Positions 1 through 6,733 of a stretch of 16,996 nt of DNA are shown here, one piece after another; positions within the stretch are counted from its first letter, which is position 1; each line of letters begins with the position of its first letter. Under the pieces are notes generated by a model. The model was not told where the DNA came from. It did no database searches and saw only the letters and a program-made list of their open reading frames with translations. Made by a program: the position numbers and the translations under genes. Where the stretch lies: the NCBI RefSeq assembly GCF_902488755.1, contig NZ_CABTXF010000029.1, forward strand, positions 1 through 16,996, given 5' to 3'. Source of the stretch: an uncultured Murdochiella sp. GTDB taxonomy: Bacteria; Bacillota; Clostridia; Tissierellales; Peptoniphilaceae.

Positions 1-28
1 CATCCCAAGGTCTACATAGGCAACCGAT

Positions 29-1225
29 TTGATTTATTTTAATAGCGTTTCCTTTCTTTGTTTGGTTGGCACTTTTATTGTACAGGACTTCTCTCTATGT
101 TTTTTTCTTCTTGGTCTCACATCAATTGTATCTCTACAATCTGGTTATGAGTTTAATAGATTTCATTTGTTGGGGGGCGAACCTCTCATGTCCTTACATC
201 TATTTGAGGTATTAAATTATGCGTTAAAAAAAGCGATTTTGGTATCTATCAATACCAATGGTGTTTACCTAGATGAAGGAATGATTGATAAACTGCGCAT
301 GTATCCAAATCTCGACCAAATTACCGTGAGTGTAGATGGGGGGAATGAAGAGGACAATGATGCTATACGTGGGAGAGGGACGTTTGCGGAGGTGGTGTCT
401 AACCTTCGGAAGTTTAAGACCGACGCTACGAATATTGCGCTTAATCTTGCCTGCGTAATGACACAAAAAAATTTATGTCATATTGAACTTCTGCCCTTTC
501 TTGTAGATGACTGTGATTGTCTTTTGATTTCCTCGTTGTTTTATAAAGGGAATGCGGAGAAGAACTTCATTCGGAAGGATATGGATGGTAATTTTCTATT
601 TGAAAAATTGAAGATTCTTGTTCAAAACGCCAATATGGTCGGGAAAGCGATTCAACTAGACTTGCCCCCGATCGGTTTATGGTGGTTACAATTATTATTG
701 GGTGAAAATCTATCAGATGTAGTAATACCCAAATGGGATTGTAGTGAGAGTAAATTATACTACTCCGCTACGAATAAACTGTATTTATGCAGCCCTAGTT
801 CTTTTTTTAAGGACAAGTATCAAATAAGAAACGCCGTATTTCCACATGTGAATAGAAAGCTTTGCACAAGGGATTGTATTTTCAATGATCGTTGTATACT
901 CTGTGAAATTAACTGTAACATGGAACAATTCCATATTTGCAATTTCGTGTTGCATCAAGCTGAACAGTGTTTTTCAGTTCTTCTTAAGTGTTTGGTAAAG
1001 AAGTCTAACGATTATGCATTTTTCAGTCACCAAGGTTTTAGCTATTTTGTGAACCATGGTACAGGAGCGAGGTATCGTCTTTGCTCTGATCATAATGTGA
1101 ATAATTATAATCCATTGGAGACTTATCAACAATGTTCGGCTCGAGAGAAATTGCAGTATAAGCTGATCATGGCTGGATTATATGCAAGTGGTCAATTCTA
1201 TCTTTGTGAAAAGTATTCAAAGTGA
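29..1225 (+). CDS. Radical SAM/SPASM peptide-maturase-like protein, 5'-damaged
   Basis: The visible part matches the back of a radical SAM core and a SPASM-type auxiliary cluster domain. Residues 49-52 are GGEP, followed by an NTNG strand and a VSVDG strand. A Cys-rich C-terminal half follows (C238, C254, C279, C283, C289, C292, C296, C304), typical of proteins that bind extra Fe-S clusters and modify ribosomal peptides. The CxxxCxxC motif that binds the SAM cluster should lie about 35-45 residues before GGEP but is absent in all three forward frames. The only possible start is a TTG without a good Shine-Dalgarno, and an in-frame TAG sits at 17-19. The first ~36 residues are a hydrophobic, Phe/Leu-rich run unlike the family. 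I infer a truncated or frameshifted gene, probably inactive as shown. An ABC exporter follows 44 bases downstream, which fits a RiPP locus. Family is fairly sure; substrate is unknown. Confidence 0.65.
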   Translation: MIYFNSVSFLCLVGTFIVQDFSLCFFLLGLTSIVSLQSGYEFNRFHLLGGEPLMSLHLFEVLNYALKKAILVSINTNGVYLDEGMIDKLRMYPNLDQITVSVDGGNEEDNDAIRGRGTFAEVVSNLRKFKTDATNIALNLACVMTQKNLCHIELLPFLVDDCDCLLISSLFYKGNAEKNFIRKDMDGNFLFEKLKILVQNANMVGKAIQLDLPPIGLWWLQLLLGENLSDVVIPKWDCSESKLYYSATNKLYLCSPSSFFKDKYQIRNAVFPHVNRKLCTRDCIFNDRCILCEINCNMEQFHICNFVLHQAEQCFSVLLKCLVKKSNDYAFFSHQGFSYFVNHGTGARYRLCSDHNVNNYNPLETYQQCSAREKLQYKLIMAGLYASGQFYLCEKYSK

Positions 1226-1269
1226 TCTTTAGTTTATTCTTTGGCATCTTATTATCGGGAGGAAGGATT

Positions 1270-2862
1270 ATGAAAACTATACTAAAAACAATGGGCGCAA
1301 AGCGATTTTTGTTTTTATTGATTTTTATTCTTGCTTACAGTTTTTCAGCTTTTATTCCCGTCTTTTTTATTCAAAAGCTGATAGACTCCATAGATTCTGT
1401 CGCAACGAATGATGCGATATTCCACATTATCATCTATGGAACCCTATATATGTTGATGCAGCTGCTGAATCAGCTTTTTTACGCACTTTATAACTATATT
1501 TGTGATAAGTATCAGAACCAGTATGCTGAGAAAACGAGGCAACAGATTTTCTGTGCTATTCTGGAAGCGGATGAGATTAGCTATAAAAAAGAAGATTTTG
1601 GGCAGTTGTCCAGTAAAATTATTGAGGACACACATTTTATATCTGAAAACTATTATTCTACCACTGTAATGGGAGTTGTCTCGATTATCAACTTCTTCAT
1701 TGGTTTTTGGTTCATGTCTACGATCAGCCTCTATTTATCGCTTATTATCATTCCCTTGGGGCTTGTATCATCTTTTTGTTCCAACCAAATGGTAAAAATG
1801 ACGGAGAAGAATCTTGATATGCAGAGGGAGATTACAGAGCAGAGTTGGAAACTATTCGGGGAAGGTATTCGAGGTATCAAGCACATCAAACTCTTTGATA
1901 GGAATGGGAGCTACTTCCAAAAGATAAAATCTATCTCAAATCGCCTTTGCTTAGTGAACATCAAACAGAGCAAGATTGAGAACTTCGGTAATTTTGTCGT
2001 TGGTACGCTTTATATGGTTACGATAGGAATTATTATGTTAGTGTCTGCGATTTTTGTTCTCTACGGTTATATTACGTTTGGTGGCCTATTAGCACTGGTA
2101 ATGTATAATCACATGTTGGTCGATCCGCTGTTACAATTGATAGAAACGCAACAGAAGATGGTCAAATTAAACATATCTAATCAACGCATCCAAAAGATTT
2201 TGAACTTAAAAGGATATGAACGAAACAGAGAGAGTACGAGAATTTGCGCAATTCGGGCAGAACACATCACCTTTGGTTACGAAGGAAAATGGATCCTATC
2301 GGATTTCAACTATGAATTTACTCGTGGAAAAACGTATTGCATTGTTGGCGAAACGGGAAGCGGAAAGAGTACATTGGTTAATCTGCTTGCTGGTTACTTG
2401 TCACCGCAGATAGGAAGTGTCGTCTATGTTTCACCAGACAAACGGGAAGTAAGAGGGTGTATTCCTACTCGTGTTTCTTTTTTGGCACAGGATGGCTTCT
2501 TGTTCAACGCAACGATTGACGAGAATATTTGTTTTGCAAATCCAAAGATGACAGAAACTCAACTTGCGCATCTGAAGGAAATTTGTTGCTTAACCGAGGT
2601 GTGCAACCGAATTCAGGACGATATTGGCGACAATGGTAATAAACTATCCGGTGGCGAGAGAAAACGGCTTCTTTTGGCAATTTGTCTTGCCAAAGAGGAC
2701 AGTGATGTTTTGATTTTTGACGAGCTTTCTAACTCTTTAGATCATCAAACTTATCAAAAGATACTGAAAGCAATTGAGCCATTATTTATGGATAAGATTG
2801 TTATTTTTATTGAACACTATCGGATTGAAAAAGATGTTTACGATGCTCTTATTGAGCTGTGA
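1270..2862 (+). CDS. ABC transporter, fused permease and ATPase (peptide exporter type)
   Basis: This is a 530-residue half-transporter that would work as a homodimer in the membrane. The first ~300 residues contain six predicted membrane helices in the exporter (type 1) layout. The ATPase follows: a FGYEG A-loop, Walker A GETGSGKST at 360-368, a Q-loop in FLAQDG, signature LSGGERKR at 459-466, Walker B ending in D484 with catalytic E485, D-loop SNSLD, and switch His516. All catalytic residues are present. There is no N-terminal C39 peptidase domain, so any leader peptide must be removed by another protein. A GTG at 1222 is in frame, but ATG 1270 has GGGAGGAAGG just upstream and gives a conventional N-terminus, so I chose it. 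It lies directly after the radical SAM gene, so export of a modified peptide is the likely role (inference). Base composition is AT-rich like that gene. Confidence 0.88.
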   Translation: MKTILKTMGAKRFLFLLIFILAYSFSAFIPVFFIQKLIDSIDSVATNDAIFHIIIYGTLYMLMQLLNQLFYALYNYICDKYQNQYAEKTRQQIFCAILEADEISYKKEDFGQLSSKIIEDTHFISENYYSTTVMGVVSIINFFIGFWFMSTISLYLSLIIIPLGLVSSFCSNQMVKMTEKNLDMQREITEQSWKLFGEGIRGIKHIKLFDRNGSYFQKIKSISNRLCLVNIKQSKIENFGNFVVGTLYMVTIGIIMLVSAIFVLYGYITFGGLLALVMYNHMLVDPLLQLIETQQKMVKLNISNQRIQKILNLKGYERNRESTRICAIRAEHITFGYEGKWILSDFNYEFTRGKTYCIVGETGSGKSTLVNLLAGYLSPQIGSVVYVSPDKREVRGCIPTRVSFLAQDGFLFNATIDENICFANPKMTETQLAHLKEICCLTEVCNRIQDDIGDNGNKLSGGERKRLLLAICLAKEDSDVLIFDELSNSLDHQTYQKILKAIEPLFMDKIVIFIEHYRIEKDVYDALIEL

Positions 2863-2938
2863 TTTGTTGTACCTTTTCTTCCTGTTCTATAATCCGTTGT
2901 ACATCTAAACGAAAAAGGAGTCTGCTCAAAAACGAGAT

Positions 2939-2967
2939 TTGCATAAATGAACCTTTTCCTGTATAAT
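2939..2967 (+). promoter_or_regulatory. Sigma-A-type promoter of veg
   Basis: TTGCAT at 2939-2944, a 17-base spacer, then a perfect TATAAT at 2962-2967. Transcription would start near 2974, about 35 bases before the veg ATG. It separates the upstream AT-rich pair of genes from the housekeeping genes. Confidence 0.8.
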
Positions 2968-3008
2968 CAAAATGCTATTTGTACCCAGAGCAGGAAGGCG
3001 GGTGTGGT

Positions 3009-3248
3009 ATGCAAGAAAACAGTTTAATTCAAGCCATCCGCAGTGAGGTCGAGCAAAATATCGGACGCACTGTGGTTGTGCGCGCGGATAAAGGGCGAAA
3101 GCGCATTGTCACAAAAGAGGGCATTATTGAAAATGCGTTTGACGATGTCTTTACTGTGCGGATATCGAATGCTTTTGATATGGAGCGAACCGTATCGTAC
3201 ACGTATACGGATGTTCTGACCTCTACCGTAAAGCTGACGGTGTATTGA
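3009..3248 (+). CDS. veg: Veg family protein
   Basis: A 79-residue protein of the Veg family (formerly DUF1021). In Bacillus subtilis Veg is very highly expressed and affects biofilm formation and spore outgrowth; its biochemical action is unclear. Family features seen are the basic GRTVVVRADKGRKR stretch near residues 19-32, a central EGIIENAFDDVFTVRI strand region and the closing VSYTYTDVLT motif near the C-terminus. The family forms a small SH3-like beta barrel. ATG 3009 was chosen because it gives the normal family length and follows AGGAAGG at 2992-2998; an in-frame TTG at 2979 would add ten unlikely residues. It has its own strong promoter and a terminator right after it, so it is probably transcribed mostly alone. 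The veg-ispE order matches Bacillus except that the spore gene sspF between them is missing. Confidence 0.88.
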   Translation: MQENSLIQAIRSEVEQNIGRTVVVRADKGRKRIVTKEGIIENAFDDVFTVRISNAFDMERTVSYTYTDVLTSTVKLTVY

Positions 3249-3252
3249 GAGA

Positions 3253-3278
3253 AAAGGGCTCGACAGAGCTCTTTTTTT
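3253..3278 (+). terminator. Intrinsic terminator of veg
   Basis: Nine-base-pair stem (one G-U pair) with a GACA loop at 3262-3265 and a run of seven T at 3272-3278. It begins only five bases after the veg stop codon. Confidence 0.88.
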
Positions 3279-3348
3279 CGTTATTGTTTGTAGAGAACAA
3301 ACGAAGGATAAACGCAAGAAACAAGGAAAAATGACAACGGAGGATGGC

Positions 3349-4182
3349 ATGGAATTGGAGCTGCAAGCCAATGCAAAAATAAATCTGGCGTTAGACATCG
3401 TCGCTGTGCGCGAAGATGGGTATCACGACTTAGATGGCGTAATGCAGGAGATTGCATTGCATGATACCCTCACCATAGAAAATGGACGCGGAGGCTTTGT
3501 GCTATTTTGTGACCATCCGCATCTTAAGTTGGATGAAAACAACTTGATATATAAGGCTTGGGATGCTCTTCGCGACAGAGTTACAGACGATTCTGTCATC
3601 GTTGAGCTGGAAAAGCGCATCCCTCTTTCCGCTGGCTTGGGAGGAGGAAGCGCGGATGCAGCGGCAATGCTGGTCGGCTTAAATCGTCTATGGAATTTGA
3701 ACCTTACGGAGGAAGAATTAATCGAAGTCGCCGGAACGATTGATTCGGATACGGCGTTTTTTATTCAAGGCGGTACGCAGCGCGCACAGGGAAGGGGAAA
3801 TGTCCTTACGCCTCTGCCTAATTTTTCGCAAAAGCCGGTGCTGCTCATTAACACGGGGGATACCATCAGCTCGCGTTATGTCTATGATCACGTGGAACTC
3901 AACGGAACCATTCCGGTATCGAAAATGATAGACTTGCTGCAGTTTGATAATCTCAAGGCATATACCATGATGCAGAATCAAATGGAGAGCGTCTCTTTTG
4001 AATCCATTCCTAAACTGTTGGAGATTAAGAGTCAACTGCGTGAATCTGGTGCTTTGGCAGCACTCATGAGTGGCAGCGGTCCGACGATGTTCGGTTTATA
4101 TGAAACCATGGAGCAGGCGGAAGAAGCCTATAAGCGATTTGAGGGCAAGTATCCCTTTGTTTTGTTGACGAGAACCGTGTGA
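3349..4182 (+). CDS. ispE: 4-diphosphocytidyl-2-C-methyl-D-erythritol kinase
   Basis: IspE is the cytosolic GHMP kinase that uses ATP to phosphorylate the 2-hydroxyl of CDP-ME, the fourth step of the MEP pathway to isopentenyl diphosphate. The 277-residue protein has the N-terminal AKINL motif (Lys10), the GHMP ATP loop PLSAGLGGGSADAA from residue 92, Asp134 in the DSDTAFF segment where the catalytic Asp sits in the family, and the closing motif SGSGPT from residue 241. ATG 3349 is preferred because GGAGG lies five bases before it and the protein then opens directly on the family's first strand. An in-frame ATG at 3331 has only AAGG upstream and would add six residues. A weak promoter (TTGTTT at 3285-3290, GATAAA at 3307-3312) may sit between the veg terminator and this gene; otherwise it depends on readthrough. 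Confidence 0.95.
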   Translation: MELELQANAKINLALDIVAVREDGYHDLDGVMQEIALHDTLTIENGRGGFVLFCDHPHLKLDENNLIYKAWDALRDRVTDDSVIVELEKRIPLSAGLGGGSADAAAMLVGLNRLWNLNLTEEELIEVAGTIDSDTAFFIQGGTQRAQGRGNVLTPLPNFSQKPVLLINTGDTISSRYVYDHVELNGTIPVSKMIDLLQFDNLKAYTMMQNQMESVSFESIPKLLEIKSQLRESGALAALMSGSGPTMFGLYETMEQAEEAYKRFEGKYPFVLLTRTV

Positions 4183-4193
4183 AAATGAAACAA

Positions 4194-4213
4194 TACTGAA
4201 TGACTATTCAGTA
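4194..4213. repeat. Perfect 8-bp inverted repeat, operator-like
   Basis: TACTGAAT and ATTCAGTA flank the four bases GACT, eleven bases after the ispE stop. There is no T-run after it, so it is a poor terminator. Its length and symmetry resemble operators bound by TetR-type repressors, but no regulator is encoded nearby and this reading is inference. Confidence 0.4.
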
Positions 4214-4272
4214 AGCAAAAATGAAAAGGTTTACAAACGAAATAATATCCAATAAACAGAAACGCTTTGTTC

Positions 4273-4325
4273 GTTTTCGCCTTTCTATGATTCCACAACA
4301 TGTGGTGGAATAAAGCAAAGAAAAC
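4273..4325 (+). other. Long imperfect hairpin in the ispE 3' intergenic region
   Basis: Nested complementary segments: GTTTTC (4273-4278) with GAAAAC (4320-4325), CTTT (4281-4284) with AAAG (4312-4315), and ATTCCAC (4290-4296) with GTGGAAT (4305-4311) closing a small loop. It lies in a 333-base stretch without a credible gene (4183-4515) and upstream of the next promoter, so any RNA form would belong to the ispE 3' tail or to an unrecognised small RNA. Function unknown. The same stretch also holds the palindrome at 4194-4213, a weak terminator and the promoter at 4379. Confidence 0.35.
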
Positions 4326-4338
4326 ACATTCATTAGCA

Positions 4339-4367
4339 GAAAATTTCGCTATTTTCGCGTTTTTTTT
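4339..4367 (+). terminator. Weak AT-rich terminator after ispE
   Basis: GAAAAT and ATTTTC form a six-pair stem around TTCGCT, followed by GCG and eight T. The stem is AT-rich and short, so efficiency is uncertain, but it is the only terminator-like site between ispE and the next promoter. Confidence 0.4.
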
Positions 4368-4378
4368 CTCAAAGTGTC

Positions 4379-4407
4379 TTGAACATCCGTAAAGCGTTCG
4401 TTATAAT
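4379..4407 (+). promoter_or_regulatory. Sigma-A-type promoter of the VanY-like gene
   Basis: TTGAAC at 4379-4384, a 17-base spacer and a perfect TATAAT at 4402-4407. The predicted start near 4414 leaves a leader of about 100 bases before the gene. Confidence 0.8.
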
Positions 4408-4515
4408 ACTTGTAGTGTAAAAGGAATAACAGGGGGATACCGTTTTCATACGATTTCATCCTGAACGAAACAGGAAGATCGCTGATGAATGGCGGAAGAA
4501 CATAGAGGTGTGTCG

Positions 4516-5553
4516 ATGAGAAACGATCAGTCAATAGAGAAACGCTATAGAGCGCGTCATAAACGACGTCAAGCTCTTCATCGTCGTCGTCACAAACGGA
4601 GCGTGCTTTTTGGCGTTTGCGCCGGAGTACTGTTGCTGTTATCCGGCAGCTTTATGCTCCGTCATTTTATGAACCGTTCCAGCGCAATTGATACCCATGC
4701 AGCGTTGGCGAACTCTGCGCAGTTGGTGCAGGATACGCAGGCGGAGGCGAAAGATAGTGCGTCTGTCTCCGTAGAATACAAAACCCGCGTGGAGATTGAA
4801 CAGCAAAAACAGGAAAGACCGCAGGAAAAAGAGCAGCATGACGGTTATATTGACCGCTTGGATACTTTTTTACAGGTAAATCGCGATACCACGATGTTTA
4901 CGCGCGATTCCACCAAATCGCATGTTGTTGCCCCTCTTGCTGCCGGAACGACCGTGGAAACCTATGGGACAAACGGCGAATGGACAAAAGTGGTCAGCAA
5001 GGGTCGTACAGGCTATGTTCGAAACGTAGATTTGGCGATGATTAGCGACGCAACGCTGTGTAAGACCGTAGAAGGAAAAGTGATTGTCAATTCGACCTAT
5101 CGCCTTCCCGAAAACTACGAAACGGTGTTTCATCCGGATGCCAAAGCAGGACTGAAGGTCATGTTGGAAGCCATGCAGCGCGACGGCTTGCAAGTGAAAG
5201 TGGCAACGACCTATCGCGGAGCAGAAGAAGAAAAGAAAGAGTTGGTTCTTCGCGGAAATCCCGCCAATGTTCCGCAACCGGGGCATACGGTGTTTCAGAC
5301 GGGTTACGGCGTACAGTTCAATGCGCCGAATACCGATCCGCGCATCGAAAATCATTTTGAGAACACCAAGCAGTTTCAGTGGTTGAAAGCGCACGCGCAA
5401 GAATATGGTTTTGTATTGCGTTATCCGAAAGGCAGCGAATCCATTACGGGCTATCGTGCCGATCCCACCATTTTCTACTATGTAGGGGTGGAGGATGCTT
5501 CTCTGATTAGCAATGAAGGGCTGACCATGGAAGTGTTCTACGGTGTCAATTAA
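4516..5553 (+). CDS. Membrane-anchored SH3b / VanY-like protein lacking zinc ligands
   Basis: 345 residues. A short, very basic cytoplasmic tail (1-28) precedes one membrane helix (about 29-49), then a Glu/Gln-rich linker, an SH3b-like domain (about 119-175) and a C-terminal VanY-type D-Ala-D-Ala carboxypeptidase fold (about 205-345). Retained VanY landmarks are TYRG (232-235), QTG, the YGFVLRYPKG segment and ITGY. The zinc ligands are not retained: the SxHxxGxAxD motif reads TVFQTGYGVQ (Phe260 for His, Gln267 for Asp), and EPWH reads DPTI (Ile319 for His). Established VanY enzymes need these residues, so I infer no peptidase activity; a role in binding or regulating cell-wall turnover is possible. 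ATG 4516 was chosen for AGAGGTG five bases before it; ATG 4489 is in frame with weaker support. It has its own promoter and terminator. Confidence 0.8.
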   Translation: MRNDQSIEKRYRARHKRRQALHRRRHKRSVLFGVCAGVLLLLSGSFMLRHFMNRSSAIDTHAALANSAQLVQDTQAEAKDSASVSVEYKTRVEIEQQKQERPQEKEQHDGYIDRLDTFLQVNRDTTMFTRDSTKSHVVAPLAAGTTVETYGTNGEWTKVVSKGRTGYVRNVDLAMISDATLCKTVEGKVIVNSTYRLPENYETVFHPDAKAGLKVMLEAMQRDGLQVKVATTYRGAEEEKKELVLRGNPANVPQPGHTVFQTGYGVQFNAPNTDPRIENHFENTKQFQWLKAHAQEYGFVLRYPKGSESITGYRADPTIFYYVGVEDASLISNEGLTMEVFYGVN

Positions 5554-5567
5554 TATACGAAAGGCAG

Positions 5568-5605
5568 GAGCCCGCAGGTAACGAAGTTGCCGGTGGGCTC
5601 TTTTT
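5568..5605 (+). terminator. Strong terminator after the VanY-like gene
   Basis: Fifteen-position stem with one mismatch and two G-U pairs, a GAA loop at 5583-5585, and TTTTT at 5601-5605. It ends only 26 bases before galE, leaving no room for a promoter between hairpin and gene. Confidence 0.9.
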
Positions 5606-5631
5606 AATGAAAGAAGATGAAGGAGGAAAAA

Positions 5632-6639
5632 ATGAACGTCTTGGTTAGTGGCGGCTTGGGCTATATTGGTTCGCATACGGTCGTAGAATTGGTAAAACGC
5701 CATCACGACGTGGTAGTGGTCGATAACCTGTATAATGCAGATGCCGATGTACAGTTACGCATAGAAAAAATCACGGGCAAAAAGTTGACGACCTATATTG
5801 CGGATTGTGCGGATGCCGAAGCAATGGAAAAAATCTTTTCTTCGCATAAAGTGGATTGTGTGATTCACTTTGCTGGCTATAAGGCGGTGGGAGAGTCCGT
5901 TCGCAAGCCTTTGATGTATTATCATAACAATCTTCTGAGTACATTGGTCTTGCTGGAAGCGATGAAAAAGCACAATGTTCACCAAATGGTTTTCAGCTCG
6001 TCGGCGACAGTGTATTCTCCGGAGAATACCAGTCCGTTTCGAGAAGAAATGCGCCTGGCTGCTACGAATCCGTATGGTTGGACAAAGCTGATGATTGAAC
6101 GCATTCTTACGGACTACGCGACGGCGGATCCGAGCTTTTCAGCGATTCTCCTGCGCTATTTTAATCCCATCGGCGCACATGATTCGGGACTGCTGGGCGA
6201 ACGTCCGGTTGGCATTCCGAACAACCTGTTACCGTATATTTGTCAGGTGGCGGACGGCACGAGAGAGAAGCTCAGCGTTTTTGGCGACGACTATGCTACA
6301 CCGGACGGTACAGGCGTACGTGATTATCTGCATGTCGTCGATTTGGCATTGGGTCACGTTGCTGCCTTGGAAAAGATGGCAAATCGTCCCGGCGCGCATG
6401 CCTTTAATTTGGGGACGGGAAAAGGCACGAGTGTGCTGGAACTGGTTCATGCATTTGAGCAGGCGAGTCATCTGACCATTCCTTATGTTGTCACCGATCG
6501 GCGTCCGGGGGATATCGATACGGTTGTGGCGGATCCCTCAAAAGCGGAAAAGGAATTGGAGTGGAAAGCGACGCACAGCATTGAAGAAGCCTGCGCTTCG
6601 GCTTGGCATTTCCAGCAGCATGTCAAAGATAGTTTATAA
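5632..6639 (+). CDS. galE: UDP-glucose 4-epimerase
   Basis: GalE interconverts UDP-glucose and UDP-galactose in the cytosol with bound NAD, serving galactose use and surface polysaccharide synthesis. The 335-residue length is typical. The N-terminal GGLGYIGSH (residues 7-15) is the Rossmann NAD loop. The catalytic set is present: Thr126 in SSSATVY, Tyr148 and Lys152 in the YGWTK motif. The family segments RYFNPIGAH and RDYLHVVDLA are intact. ATG 5632 has AGGAGG five bases upstream; the in-frame ATG at 5617 overlaps that site and is rejected. No sugar-pathway genes adjoin it, so the specific role cannot be read from context. A terminator hairpin stands just before it and another just after, so expression must come by readthrough or from a promoter inside or before the upstream hairpin. 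Confidence 0.96.
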   Translation: MNVLVSGGLGYIGSHTVVELVKRHHDVVVVDNLYNADADVQLRIEKITGKKLTTYIADCADAEAMEKIFSSHKVDCVIHFAGYKAVGESVRKPLMYYHNNLLSTLVLLEAMKKHNVHQMVFSSSATVYSPENTSPFREEMRLAATNPYGWTKLMIERILTDYATADPSFSAILLRYFNPIGAHDSGLLGERPVGIPNNLLPYICQVADGTREKLSVFGDDYATPDGTGVRDYLHVVDLALGHVAALEKMANRPGAHAFNLGTGKGTSVLELVHAFEQASHLTIPYVVTDRRPGDIDTVVADPSKAEKELEWKATHSIEEACASAWHFQQHVKDSL

Positions 6640-6687
6640 AAAACGAAGTGCGCCGATGCGCTTAGAATACTAAAAATGCACATCAAA

Positions 6688-6723
6688 AGAGACACCGCTT
6701 TTTTTGCGGTGTCTCTATTTTTT
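6688..6723. terminator. Bidirectional terminator between galE and murJ
   Basis: AGAGACACCGC and GCGGTGTCTCT form a perfect 11-bp stem around a T7 loop. ATTTTTT follows on the plus strand and TTTT on the minus strand, so it can end both convergent genes. Confidence 0.92.
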
Positions 6724-6733
6724 AGGCTAACGA

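Noticed and set aside
1222..1269. Upstream GTG start for the ABC transporter, overlapping the radical SAM stop
   Set aside because: No Shine-Dalgarno for it, whereas GGGAGGAAGG stands directly before ATG 1270.
2866..2902. Direct repeat GTTGTAC at 2866-2872 and 2896-2902 as an insertion-site duplication
   Set aside because: Only seven bases, 23 bases apart, and it flanks nothing; likely chance.
2947..3027. 26-codon ORF (MNLFLYNQNAICTQ...) between the exporter and veg, considered as a RiPP precursor
   Set aside because: The veg -10 box lies inside it, no Shine-Dalgarno is at the right distance, and it runs out of frame into veg.
4870..5706. 278-codon minus-strand reading frame
   Set aside because: It is antisense to the VanY-like gene and galE, spans a terminator, and shows no recognisable domain.
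6095..6475. 126-codon plus-strand frame inside galE
   Set aside because: Shadow of galE in another frame, rich in Arg/Trp/Cys with no family features.
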